DNA of 36,500 nucleotides, taken from positions 1 through 36,500 of the forward strand of contig NZ_LGEG01000258.1 of NCBI RefSeq assembly GCF_001280125.1. The letters run 5' to 3'. Shown here one piece after another: positions 15,141 to 22,652 of the stretch. Under the pieces are notes generated by a model that worked only from the letters and a program-made list of their open reading frames with translations, was not told the DNA's origin and ran no database searches. Made by a program: the position numbers and the translations under genes. Every line of letters begins with the position of its first letter. Positions within the stretch are counted from its first letter, which is position 1. This DNA is from Streptomyces sp. NRRL F-6492. Its GTDB lineage: Bacteria; Actinomycetota; Actinomycetes; Streptomycetales; Streptomycetaceae.

Positions 15141-17411
15141 TCAGAGCGCGGCGGGGAAGCGGTCCCAGACGCGGTGCTTGGCCAGGAGCGGGGTCAGGCC
15201 AGACAGGACCGCCTCGCCGCTGTCCGCGAGGACCACGCCCGGGGCGCCGGTGGGTACCGAGGCCGCCTCCAGGACGGTCTCCGCGCCCGCCCAGCCGCCG
15301 ATGGCCTTGGCGTGCCGGAAGGCCTCGGAGACCAGCAGCGCGAGGCGCGGGTCGACGACGCCGCCCCGGCCCGGCTCTCCGGCCTTGGCGTCGCGGGCTC
15401 CCCGGGCGTCGGCGCCCGGCGCGGGGGTGCCGACGAGGACGAGGGCGTCGAACTCGACCGAGCGCGTGGTGGCGAAGGTGCGCTGGACGGTGATCGCGTC
15501 GGTGCCGTCGCCGAGCTTCCCGCCCGCGGGCGCGACGACCAGCGGGACCATGCCCGCGTCGAGCACCGCCTGCCGGAGGGCGCGTACGCCGTCGGCGTCG
15601 GTGGATCCGTCGGTGACGATGCCGACGACCCGTCCGTCGGAAGGCCATTCCCCGCCGACCTGCGAGAGCGCGGGGCTGGGCCGCACGTCCACCGGGGGCT
15701 GGGTCGCCTCGGGGGCGGGCAGGCCGAGTCCCGCGGCGACCTGGGCGCACAGCTCGGAGTCGATGTTGGCCAGGGCGAGGAGCTGGCGTTCCTTGATGGC
15801 CTGCTCGTAGCACTTGCCGAGCTCGAAGGTGTACGCGGCGACGATGTGCTCGCGTTCGACCGGGGTCATGCTCAGCCAGAACAGGCGTGCCTGGCTGAAG
15901 TGGTCGGCGAAGGAGGAGGGCGCCTCGCGGACCTTGCGCGCGGCCGGGAGTTCGACGGGCACCTCGACGAAGGCTCCGGTGTCCGCTCCGGCGAAGAACG
16001 GGCAGCCGCCGTCCAGGGAGTTCGGCTTGTAGGGCGCGACGCCGGTGTGCACGGCCTGCTGGTGGAAGCCGTCGCGGAGCATGTCGTTGACGGGGGCGTG
16101 CGGCCGGTTGATCGGGATCTGGTTGAAGTTGGGCCCGGCCAGGCGGGTGATCTGGGTGTCCAGGTAGGAGAAGAGGCGTCCGGCGAGCAGCGGGTCGTCG
16201 GTGACGTCGATGCCGGGGACCAGGTGGCCGACGTGGAAGGCGACCTGCTCGGTCTCGGCGAAGTAGTTGGACGGGTTGCGGTTGAGGGTGAGCAGTCCGA
16301 TCGGCCGGACCGGGGCGAGCTCCTCGGGGACGATCTTCGTCGCATCCAGCAGGTCGATGCCCTCGAAGGTCTGCTCCGGGGTGTCAGGGAAGGTCTGGAT
16401 GCCCAGCTCCCACTGCGGGTACGCGCCCGACTCGATGGCGTCGGCCAGGTCCCGGCGGTGGAAGTCGGGGTCCATGCCGCACGCGATCTGCGCCTCTTCC
16501 CAGACCTGGGAGTGCACGCCCAGCTTGGGCTTCCAGTGGAACTTGACCAGTGTCGTGGCGCCCTCGGCGTTGACCAGCCGGAAGGTGTGGACGCCGAAGC
16601 CCTCCATCGTCCGGAGGGAGCGGGGGATGCCCCGGTCGGACATGTTCCAGATGGTGTGGTGCTGCGCCTCGGTGTGCAGGGAGACGAAGTCCCAGAAGGT
16701 GTCGTGGGCGCTCTGGGCCTGCGGGATCTCCCGGTCCGGGTGGGGCTTGCCCGCGTGGATGACGTCGGGGAACTTGATGGCGTCCTGGATGAAGAAGACC
16801 GGGATGTTGTTCCCGACCAGGTCGAAGACGCCCTCCTCGGTGTAGAACTTCGTCGCGAAGCCCCGGGTGTCCCGGACCGTGTCGGCCGAGCCGCGCGAAC
16901 CGAGCACGGTCGAGAAGCGGACGAAGACCGGGGTCTCGGCGTCGGCGGCGAGGAAGGCCGCCTTCGTCACGCCCGCCGCCGTGCCGTACGACTGGAAGAC
17001 GCCGTGCGCGCCGGCACCGCGCGCGTGGACCACGCGCTCCGGGATCCGCTCGTGGTCGAAGTGCATGATCTTCTCGCGCAGGTGGTGGTCCTGGAGCAGG
17101 ACCGGCCCGCGGGGGCCCGCCTTGAGCGAGTGGTCGCTGTCGTACAGGCGGGTGCCCTGCGCGGTGGTCAGGTAGGAGCCGCTCTGCGCGACCCGTGCCT
17201 GCTCCGCGCCGGTCGGCTGGCCGGTGGGGCTGACCGTCTCCGGGCCGGTCTGGTCCGGCTTCGGCGGCAGCGGTCCGTGCGGCTCGGTGGGCTCCTCGAC
17301 CGTCACGGGCCGCGAAGAGGGAGCTCCGGGGACGCCCTCGGCGGGGCCGTTCTCCCGGAAGGGTTCGGTCAGCTTGTCGACGGCTGCTTTGAGGGGGTTC
17401 TCGGGGGACAT
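15141..17411 (-). CDS. katE: large-subunit (clade 2, HPII/KatE-type) heme catalase
   Basis: The protein has 756 residues, the size of large-subunit catalases. It carries the distal His129 (ERVVHARGAGAHG), Asn202 (GNNIPVFF) and the proximal heme ligand region with Arg412 and Tyr416 (GRLFSYLDTQ). The catalase core is followed by the flavodoxin-like C-terminal domain (about 595-750, GRVVGIVTDGSTDADGVRALRQAVLDAGMVP) specific to this clade. It disproportionates hydrogen peroxide in the cytoplasm. ATG 17411 is chosen because GGAGAG precedes it by four bases; in-frame ATGs at 17450 and 17471 lack a ribosome binding site. The gene is probably monocistronic. Confidence 0.93.
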   Translation of the reverse strand: MSPENPLKAAVDKLTEPFRENGPAEGVPGAPSSRPVTVEEPTEPHGPLPPKPDQTGPETVSPTGQPTGAEQARVAQSGSYLTTAQGTRLYDSDHSLKAGPRGPVLLQDHHLREKIMHFDHERIPERVVHARGAGAHGVFQSYGTAAGVTKAAFLAADAETPVFVRFSTVLGSRGSADTVRDTRGFATKFYTEEGVFDLVGNNIPVFFIQDAIKFPDVIHAGKPHPDREIPQAQSAHDTFWDFVSLHTEAQHHTIWNMSDRGIPRSLRTMEGFGVHTFRLVNAEGATTLVKFHWKPKLGVHSQVWEEAQIACGMDPDFHRRDLADAIESGAYPQWELGIQTFPDTPEQTFEGIDLLDATKIVPEELAPVRPIGLLTLNRNPSNYFAETEQVAFHVGHLVPGIDVTDDPLLAGRLFSYLDTQITRLAGPNFNQIPINRPHAPVNDMLRDGFHQQAVHTGVAPYKPNSLDGGCPFFAGADTGAFVEVPVELPAARKVREAPSSFADHFSQARLFWLSMTPVEREHIVAAYTFELGKCYEQAIKERQLLALANIDSELCAQVAAGLGLPAPEATQPPVDVRPSPALSQVGGEWPSDGRVVGIVTDGSTDADGVRALRQAVLDAGMVPLVVAPAGGKLGDGTDAITVQRTFATTRSVEFDALVLVGTPAPGADARGARDAKAGEPGRGGVVDPRLALLVSEAFRHAKAIGGWAGAETVLEAASVPTGAPGVVLADSGEAVLSGLTPLLAKHRVWDRFPAAL

Positions 17412-17562
17412 CGTCTCTCCGTGGTCAAGGGCAGGGGACTCCGTAGTCATGACCGGTTGCCGGGGCGCCATAACGGCCGCGCCGCCGATCTCCGTCCAAC
17501 GGCACAGCGCCGTTCGCGCCGGTGGGCCGCTCTGGCGCGGCCCCTCCGGTGCGCCGGCCGTG

Positions 17563-17633
17563 GACGGACCCGTCGGGTACGAGCGGAGGGTCCGTCGTCG
17601 TCACCTGCGGGGAAGGGGGCCGCAGGTGACGAC
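17563..17633 (-). terminator. two consecutive hairpins
   Basis: Hairpin A has 9-bp arms (17563-17571 and 17588-17596, GACGGACCC with its complement). Hairpin B has 14-bp perfect arms (17597-17610 and 17620-17633, GTCGTCACCTGCGG with its complement) and a 9-nt loop. They abut each other. B begins 20 nt after the stop of a small minus-strand reading frame (17653-17805), and A lies upstream of the catalase start. A terminator for the small frame is the simplest reading. Confidence 0.6.
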
Positions 17634-17652
17634 CCGTACGGGAGCCGTTCGC

Positions 17653-17805
17653 TCACCGGCCGCCTGCCCCATCGCCCGCACCCCACACCTGCTTTCCGAT
17701 CTCGTACTCGAAGTGCTCCGGTGAGGACATCCTTCTTTCGGCCATGTGCACAGCGAGGTGCGGCCCCGCGCCGCAGGGATCGGTGTACCCGGCACGAACA
17801 CCCAT
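17653..17805 (-). CDS. possible 50-residue small protein
   Basis: A minus-strand frame starting at ATG 17805 encodes 50 residues; the stretch RRMSSPEHFEYEIGKQVW looks protein-like, while the rest is unremarkable. Support is the strong hairpin 20 nt after the stop and reasonable GC3 near the end. Against it are a weak ribosome binding site (GGCAGGCGA) and no recognised family. Alternative starts exist at ATG 17844 or closer to the C-terminus. It could instead be the remnant of a longer gene. Confidence 0.3.
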   Translation of the reverse strand: MGVRAGYTDPCGAGPHLAVHMAERRMSSPEHFEYEIGKQVWGAGDGAGGR

Positions 17806-17837
17806 TCGCCTGCCCGCGCGGTTCGTGCCGCTTCCGA

Positions 17838-17849
17838 AACACATGTGTT
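17838..17849. promoter_or_regulatory. 12-bp palindrome, possible operator
   Basis: AACACATGTGTT is a perfect palindrome in a locally AT-richer stretch upstream of both the small minus-strand frame and the ABC-transporter remnant. Palindromes of this type often bind TetR- or GntR-type dimers. No cognate regulator is present in the window. Confidence 0.3.
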
Positions 17850-18037
17850 CGACACGCCCGGCGGCCTCGTTGAGCCTCGTGACACTCCACCTCCTCACCT
17901 CCGGAGGCCGCCTTGCGTCCCGTACCGATCCCCCCGACTCCCCCTCCCACCACGGCCCGGCCCCCGGCCGTCGTGCCGCTCCCCCGCCGCGCCCCCGGCT
18001 CCGTCCCCGCCGTGCGACCCGGGACGAGGGGGACGGC

Positions 18038-18470
18038 ATGAGCCACGACGACAGCGCTCCGGGGGCGGCCGCGACGGGGAGCACCTCGGCCTCGGAGCAG
18101 CTCCTCTTCGGCGGCGAACTCACCTACGACTACGGGTGGGGCGCCCACGACGGCGCCTGGCTCAAGCTCGGCCTCCGCTCCATGGCCGCCTCGCTGCCCC
18201 GGCAGGTCGCGGTCGCCGTCCTGCTGGCCCGCCGGGCGGATCCACGGGCACTCACCACCGTCGCCGTCGGCGAGATCGTCCGCGGCGTCGCCCGGGCCGT
18301 CTCCCTGATCGCGGTCAACGCCCTGCTCGTCGAGCTGCTCGCCCCCGGTGACATCGCCGGCCGGCTGCGGGCGGCGCTGCCGGCGCTCGTCCTGGTCGCC
18401 GTCCTCGCGGTCGTCGGGTCGGCCTGCCACTCGGCGTCGACCGCCGCGACCGGGGTGGCCGCGTTGACCC
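18038..18470 (+). pseudogene. truncated ABC exporter (N-terminal membrane-domain remnant)
   Basis: From ATG 18038, with a GAGGGGGA ribosome binding site, about 145 residues read as the start of an actinomycete ABC exporter. LLFGGELTYDYGWGAHDGAWLKLGL, LRSMAASLPRQVAVAVLLARRADPRALTTVAVGEIV and a hydrophobic pair of segments match the beginning of the transmembrane domain. Around 18470 the similarity stops. The frame continues to 18616 only as antisense to the next gene, with no nucleotide-binding domain (no Walker A, signature or Walker B). A full protein would be about 600 residues. Related exporters often sit in peptide antibiotic clusters, and an intact RiPP cluster begins 4 kb away. Product loss by deletion or rearrangement is inferred. 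Confidence 0.68.
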
Positions 18471-18491
18471 GTGACCGTAGCGTTTCCGTGC

Positions 18492-19853
18492 TCACAGACC
18501 GGCGTCGGCGAGGATCCGGTACATCCGAGGGAGCGGCAGCGCGGGATGGGCGGCGGCTTCGTCGGCGACTTCGGGGTCCGCGTCCGCGAGGAGTCCCTCC
18601 AGGAGCTCCTGCGTGACCTCGGGATGACGGGCGACTCCCCGGCGCACGAAGGGTTCGGGGTCGACGGCCAGCCGCCGGAGGGCCGTCTCGGGCAGTTCCG
18701 GGTCTTGCAGGGCGACGTACCGCACGTGGGGGTCCGGCTCGTCCACGAACGTGCGCAGCACGTGCCGGGGGAAGCGGGGGTGGTCGACGAGGAGGGGGCG
18801 GACGTGGAAGACGTCGCCGTGGGCGCGGACCAGTCGCTCCAGGACTTCGGGCGGCGCGTCCGGCCGGCGGGCGGCGGCCCGCCGGACCGAGAGCCGCGGG
18901 TCGTGGTCCAGCCGGTTCCACGCCTCTTCCGGCAGGTCGCGGCAGGAGGCCAGGGCGCGCCGGAGAGCCGGATGGGGAGAGTCCAGGTGGGACAGCCGCT
19001 CGGTGAGGGGCGCTTCGCGCAGCCAGTGCGGTTCGGCGTGGTACCAGCCCAGGGCCACCTCGGCCTCGACGGAGCCCGCCTCGCGTTCGGCTTCGACGAG
19101 CGCGTACAGCCTCTCCCGGGTGGCCGCGTCGACGTGCCGGCTCTGCGCCACCGCGATCCGTACGACCGGGTCCTCGGTGTCCAGGAGCAGAGCGACCATG
19201 TCGGCGGTCAGGTGCGGGTTCTCCGCGAGGGCCTGGAGGACCTCTTCGTCCCCGGTGCGCGCGAGCCGTGCGAACCGGTCCGGCGTGAGCGGGACGTGAC
19301 GGGCGATGTTGGTGCGCGTGGCCGGGTCGGCGAGGCAGCGGTCCCGCCATTCCGGCGGAACTCCCGGCTCCTCGCGCAGGGTGGCGGCCGTGCGGACCCG
19401 CGGATCCGGATCGGCGAGCATCGCCTCCTGCACGGCGGGGGGCCGGTCGTGCCAGGCATGCGCGACCGCGGCGCGCAGCTTCGGGTTCTCCGACGCCGCG
19501 AGCGCCGTACGGGGCAGGCCGTAGGCCTCCTCCAGGTCGTCGATGCCGAGCGGTACTTCCCGGTCCACCATCTGCCGGACGAAGTCCGGGAAGGCGTCGC
19601 GGATCGCGGGATCGGAATGCTCGGCGACCCTGCGGCGCATCGCCGGGGAGAGCCGGTCGCCGTGGAGACCCATCGCCATGTCCTCGTGGCCGTGCGCCAG
19701 CAGGGCTTCCACGAGCGCGTCCGCCCACTGTCCACGACGCGACGAGATCCCGTGCCTTCCGGCCCGGTGCGCGAGCAGACGCACCAGTACGTCCTGAGGG
19801 GCGGCGGGATTCCGTCCCAGGCCGGACACCTGTGGATGGTGGAGGTGTGTCAT
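18492..19853 (-). CDS. leucine-rich-variant/HEAT-like repeat protein
   Basis: The 453-residue protein consists of about 24-residue alpha-solenoid repeats, for example ALAENPHLTADMVALLLDTEDPVVRIAVAQ, VARHPEVTQELLEGLLADADPEVADEAAAHPALP and RTATTLREEP-type units with recurrent DPDPRVR motifs. These match the LRV or HEAT-like repeats common in Streptomyces and suggest a protein-binding scaffold. No enzyme domain, signal peptide or membrane segment is seen. The ATG at 19853 lies in the tetranucleotide CATG that also provides the divergent spo0M ATG; no clear ribosome binding site precedes it, so the true start may be further in (for example GTG 19829). Confidence 0.8.
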   Translation of the reverse strand: MTHLHHPQVSGLGRNPAAPQDVLVRLLAHRAGRHGISSRRGQWADALVEALLAHGHEDMAMGLHGDRLSPAMRRRVAEHSDPAIRDAFPDFVRQMVDREVPLGIDDLEEAYGLPRTALAASENPKLRAAVAHAWHDRPPAVQEAMLADPDPRVRTAATLREEPGVPPEWRDRCLADPATRTNIARHVPLTPDRFARLARTGDEEVLQALAENPHLTADMVALLLDTEDPVVRIAVAQSRHVDAATRERLYALVEAEREAGSVEAEVALGWYHAEPHWLREAPLTERLSHLDSPHPALRRALASCRDLPEEAWNRLDHDPRLSVRRAAARRPDAPPEVLERLVRAHGDVFHVRPLLVDHPRFPRHVLRTFVDEPDPHVRYVALQDPELPETALRRLAVDPEPFVRRGVARHPEVTQELLEGLLADADPEVADEAAAHPALPLPRMYRILADAGL

Positions 19854-20579
19854 GCGCCCAACGTATCCACTCGGCTCGCTCGGCACAGGGGGCCCTTCGG
19901 TGGACACCGTGCTCGATCCGGGCGCGGTGGCGCCGGGCGGCGTCCTCGGCGGGCAGGTCCATCTCCGGGGAGACGACGCCGACTTCACCGTCGAGCACCT
20001 CACCCTGGAGCTCGTGGCCCGCGTGGAGGCCGAGCACGACGAGGGGGAGTCGGAGGGCGCGGTCGTCTTCCACCGGCACGTGGCCGAGGGGAACTTCCGC
20101 CTCGCGGAGCACGAGCGGCGCAGCGTGCCCTTCTCCTTCCCGCCGCCGCGGGAGACGCCGATCACCGAGCTGTACGGGCAGGACCTGGGCATCGCCCTCG
20201 GGGTGCGCACCGAGCTCGGCGTCGCCGGCGCGCGGGACGAGGGCGACCTGGACCCGCTCACGGTCTCTCCCCTGCCCGCCCAGGAGGCGGTCCCGGAGGC
20301 CTTCGGCCAGTCGGGCTTCGGCTTCGAGTCGGCCGACCTGGAGCCGGGCCGCGTCCACGGCACCGGCCAGCAGCTGCCCTTCCACCAGGAGATCGAACTC
20401 ATCCCGGCCGCGCGGTACGCGCACCAGGTCGACGAGATCGAGCTGACGTTCCTGGCGGGCCGGCCGGTCTGGAGGTCGCCCTGGAGGCCGACAAGCGCGG
20501 CGGCCTCTCCTCCGAGGGCCACGACGCGCTCACCCGTTTCAGCGTGGGCCACCACGAGGTCGAGGGCGACGAGGAGTAG
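19852..20579 (+). pseudogene. spo0M: Spo0M-like sporulation control protein, frameshifted
   Basis: From ATG 19852, with GGAGG six bases upstream, the frame encodes about 203 residues of an arrestin-fold Spo0M protein: GTGGPSVDTVLDPGAVAPGGVLGGQVHLRGD near the start, ETPITELYGQDLG centrally, and LPFHQEIELIP towards the end. After ELTFLAG at 20452-20460 the family sequence continues only in another frame, reading PAGLEVALEADKRGGLSSEGHDALTRFSVGHHEVEGDEE to a stop at 20577-20579. One extra C in GGCCGGCCGG would restore a 242-residue protein of normal length. Without it the frame runs into an Arg/Ser-rich nonsense tail ending at 20607. Either a recent inactivating deletion or a sequencing error in a GC-rich run explains this. 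Confidence 0.8.
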
Positions 20580-20581
20580 GA

Positions 20582-20600
20582 CCTCCCGCCGCCGGGGAGG
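20582..20600 (+). terminator. weak hairpin after spo0M
   Basis: CCTCCC (20582-20587) pairs with GGGAGG (20595-20600) around a 7-nt loop, just after the restored stop of spo0M at 20579. The stem is short, so termination is only possible. Confidence 0.35.
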
Positions 20601-20671
20601 CTCGTGACCGCGTACGGTCGCGGCCCTCCCCTCCCGGGGCCGGTCCGGCAGACGGGCGCGTACCGCAATTT

Positions 20672-20687
20672 TCTACACTGCTGTAGA
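20672..20687. promoter_or_regulatory. inverted repeat operator candidate upstream of terD
   Basis: TCTACA-CTGC-TGTAGA is a perfect 6-bp inverted repeat with a 4-bp centre in an AT-richer patch 67 bp before the terD ATG. TACACT inside it could serve as a -10 element, so binding would block transcription. The shape resembles BlaI/MecI-type or other dyad operators, but the spacing differs from the classical TACA-N2-TGTA. No cognate repressor is nearby. Confidence 0.5.
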
Positions 20688-20753
20688 TTTCCAGCACTGG
20701 TACTCGATGATCCGGGGCCGGGCCCGGCCCGGTCCCGTACGAAGGGATGCGGC

Positions 20754-21329
20754 ATGGGTGTGAGTCTGGCCAAGGGCGGCAACGTCTCGCTGAGCAAGGA
20801 GGCCCCGGGACTGACCGCGGTCGTGGTCGGTCTGGGCTGGGACGTGCGGACGACCACCGGCGCCGACTACGACCTGGACGCCAGCGCGCTGCTCCTGAAC
20901 GAGGCCGGCAAGGTCGTCTCCGACCGGCACTTCGTCTTCTACAACAACCTCACCAGCCCCGACGGTTCGGTCGAGCACACCGGCGACAACCTCACGGGCG
21001 AGGGCGACGGCGACGACGAGAGCATCAAGGTCGGCCTGTCCGCCGTCCCCGCCGACATCCAGCGGATCGTCTTCCCGGTCTCGATCCACGACGCCGCGAA
21101 CCGCGGCCAGAGCTTCGGCCAGGTCCGCAACGCGTTCATCCGGGTCGTGAACCAGGCCGACGGCGCCGAACTCGCCCGCTACGACCTCTCCGAGGACGCC
21201 GCCACCGAGACGGCCATGGTCTTCGGCGAGCTCTACCGGCACGGCGCCGAGTGGAAGTTCCGCGCGGTGGGCCAGGGGTACGCCTCCGGCCTCGCCGGCA
21301 TCGCGGCCGACTTCGGCGTGAACGTCTGA
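20754..21329 (+). CDS. terD: TerD-family tellurium/stress resistance protein
   Basis: The 191-residue protein is a canonical Ter[21 protein letters not shown], then [67 protein letters not shown], and a matching second half. The Asp-rich GDGDDE and DYDLDAS segments are the known calcium-binding sites. TerD proteins are linked to tellurite, phage and general stress tolerance, and Streptomyces carries many copies. ATG 20754 follows GAAGGGA. A 19-bp tandem repeat begins inside the last codons. Confidence 0.93.
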   Translation: MGVSLAKGGNVSLSKEAPGLTAVVVGLGWDVRTTTGADYDLDASALLLNEAGKVVSDRHFVFYNNLTSPDGSVEHTGDNLTGEGDGDDESIKVGLSAVPADIQRIVFPVSIHDAANRGQSFGQVRNAFIRVVNQADGAELARYDLSEDAATETAMVFGELYRHGAEWKFRAVGQGYASGLAGIAADFGVNV

Positions 21330-21384
21330 CTCCGGCGCGAACGGCCGACTCCGGCGTGAGCGCCCGACTCCCGCGTGAACGGCC
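21309..21384 (+). repeat. 19-bp tandem repeat crossing the terD stop codon
   Basis: Four head-to-tail 19-bp units lie at 21309-21327, 21328-21346, 21347-21365 and 21366-21384. Each resembles GACTCCGGCGTGAACGGCC with one to five differences. The first unit is the 3' end of terD (residues DFGVNV); the stop codon begins on its last base. The other three are non-coding, so the array seems to have grown from the coding end. Confidence 0.85.
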
Positions 21385-21444
21385 GGCCCTCTCCCCCACC
21401 CATGCCCTCCCGCCCCTCGCCTCACCGAAGAGGACACGGACACC

Positions 21445-21717
21445 ATGTTCGGCATCAGTGAAATCGCCATCCTGCTCATCGTCGTCATCCTGCTGCTCGG
21501 CGCCAAGAAGCTGCCCGGCCTCGCCCGTTCGATGGGCAAGTCGGCCCGGATCCTCAAGAGCGAGGCCGCCGCGATGAAGGCCGAGTCGGTGCCGCCGTCC
21601 ACGCCGCCCTCCACGACCGAGGGGCCGACCGTGATCACGGGGATCGTCCACCCCGCACCGGGCGACACCACCCGTCCTCCGGCGGGCCCCTCCGGCCCCG
21701 ACGCGCCCCGCGTCTGA
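21445..21717 (+). CDS. tatA: TatA/E-family twin-arginine translocase subunit
   Basis: The 90-residue protein has one N-terminal transmembrane helix (MFGISEIAILLIVVILLLGAKKLPGLARSMGKSARILKSE) with the GxKKLPxLARSxGK hinge and amphipathic helix typical of TatA/TatE, then a Pro/Thr-rich tail. TatA oligomers form the pore of the Tat pathway for folded proteins. No tatB or tatC lies nearby, so this is an extra, solo copy. The start is certain from the invariant MFG. It follows terD by 115 bp and precedes the GlsB-type gene by 55 bp. Confidence 0.9.
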   Translation: MFGISEIAILLIVVILLLGAKKLPGLARSMGKSARILKSEAAAMKAESVPPSTPPSTTEGPTVITGIVHPAPGDTTRPPAGPSGPDAPRV

Positions 21718-21772
21718 GCCCGGCCCCGCCGGACACCGCCCCCGGCACCGTACGGAAAGCAGCCCCTCCTCC

Positions 21773-22039
21773 ATGAGCATCATCAGCTGGATCGTCCTCG
21801 GGCTCCTGGCCGGAGCCATCGCCAAGGTCCTCCTGCCGGGCCGCGATCCGGGCGGGTTCATCGGCACCACCGTCATCGGCATCGCCGGTGCCTTCCTCGG
21901 CGGCTGGCTCTCCGCCCGGTTCCTCGGCCGGCCGGTAGAGAATCAGTTCTTCGACCTCGCCACCTGGGGCGCCGCCATCGCCGGGTCTTTCGTGCTCCTG
22001 GTCGCGTACCGCCTGCTGTTCGGCAACTCCCGCGACTGA
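21773..22039 (+). CDS. GlsB/YeaQ/YmgE-family stress-response membrane protein
   Basis: The 88-residue protein has three hydrophobic segments with the Gly-rich family pattern (SIISWIVLGLLAGAIAKVLLPG, GFIGTTVIGIAGAFLGGWL, and a third near the end). It matches the transglycosylase-associated/GlsB family, whose biochemical role is not settled. Members are induced by envelope or osmotic stress. It follows tatA closely and could share its transcript. Confidence 0.9.
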   Translation: MSIISWIVLGLLAGAIAKVLLPGRDPGGFIGTTVIGIAGAFLGGWLSARFLGRPVENQFFDLATWGAAIAGSFVLLVAYRLLFGNSRD

Positions 22040-22103
22040 CCCGGCGATGAGGGTGCGCCGCGTGCGGGCGGCGTCGTCACACCCCCGCCGTACAGTTCGC
22101 CGC

Positions 22104-22499
22104 ATGAACGTTTCCCTGTACTACAACGCGCGCCGCGCGACGCCGCCGACCGAGGCCGAGGCGGCTGCCGTGGCGCGTGTCGTGGCCGCCCACGCGGCGT
22201 CGTTTCCGTACGACGACGAGGAAAGCCCGTACGCGTACGACAGCAGGGCGGACCGGCCCGAGGAGATCTTCGCCGGGTCCACCAAGATGCCGCTCGACCC
22301 GGGCCGTCTGCTGCCGGTGATCGCCCACGTCCTGGACTCCGTGACGGAGGTGCGCCGGGCCCTCCCCGGCGCGGAGTGGCACGTGCACCTGGACGACGGC
22401 GACGTCCCCTGGGACGAGACCGAGGGGTACGTCCTGCCCGGGATGCGCGACGCGGACCTGATCGCGGAGCTCGCGGCGGCCCACGGCACCGACGGGTAG
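22104..22499 (+). CDS. hypothetical protein, probably leaderless transcript
   Basis: The 131-residue protein is acidic, cytoplasmic and not assigned to a family by eye. Notable segments are AAAVARVVAAHAASFPYDDEESPYAYDSRADRPEEIF and PGAEWHVHLDDGDVPWDETEGYVLPG. The start ATG at 22104 has no ribosome binding site but sits eight bases after TACAGT (22091-22096), a good -10 element, so translation may begin at the 5' end of the mRNA. It is unlikely to belong to the RiPP cluster that starts 150 bp later. Confidence 0.7.
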   Translation: MNVSLYYNARRATPPTEAEAAAVARVVAAHAASFPYDDEESPYAYDSRADRPEEIFAGSTKMPLDPGRLLPVIAHVLDSVTEVRRALPGAEWHVHLDDGDVPWDETEGYVLPGMRDADLIAELAAAHGTDG

Positions 22500-22520
22500 G
22501 ACGGCGCGCGCAAGCGGCGC

Positions 22521-22586
22521 GTCAGCGATTCGTCAGCGGTGTGTCAGCGGGAGGCGTGCCCAGCGGTGAGCGGAGGGCGGTGGAAT
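22521..22586 (+). promoter_or_regulatory. SARP-type heptamer array and precursor promoter candidate
   Basis: GTCAGCG occurs three times without mismatch at 22521-22527, 22532-22538 and 22543-22549, exactly 11 bp apart. A degenerate copy (GTGAGCG) lies at 22566-22572. Eight bases after that copy, TGGAAT (22581-22586) resembles the TAGRRT -10 box. Direct heptamers at 11-bp spacing near the -35 region, eight bases before the -10, are how SARP activators such as ActII-ORF4 bind. The SARP-family gene at 23306 is the obvious candidate. The degenerate copy is 23, not 22, bp from the third unit, so the exact promoter is uncertain. Confidence 0.65.
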
Positions 22587-22652
22587 GGTCCCGTACCGGT
22601 ACCCACGAGGTCACCGGCCACGGCGATCCGCCTTGACCCATCGGGAGGCACC

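Noticed and set aside
15009..17873. Long plus-strand open frame opposite the catalase gene
   Set aside because: It is the mirror of the catalase coding sequence and shows no domain or ribosome binding site.
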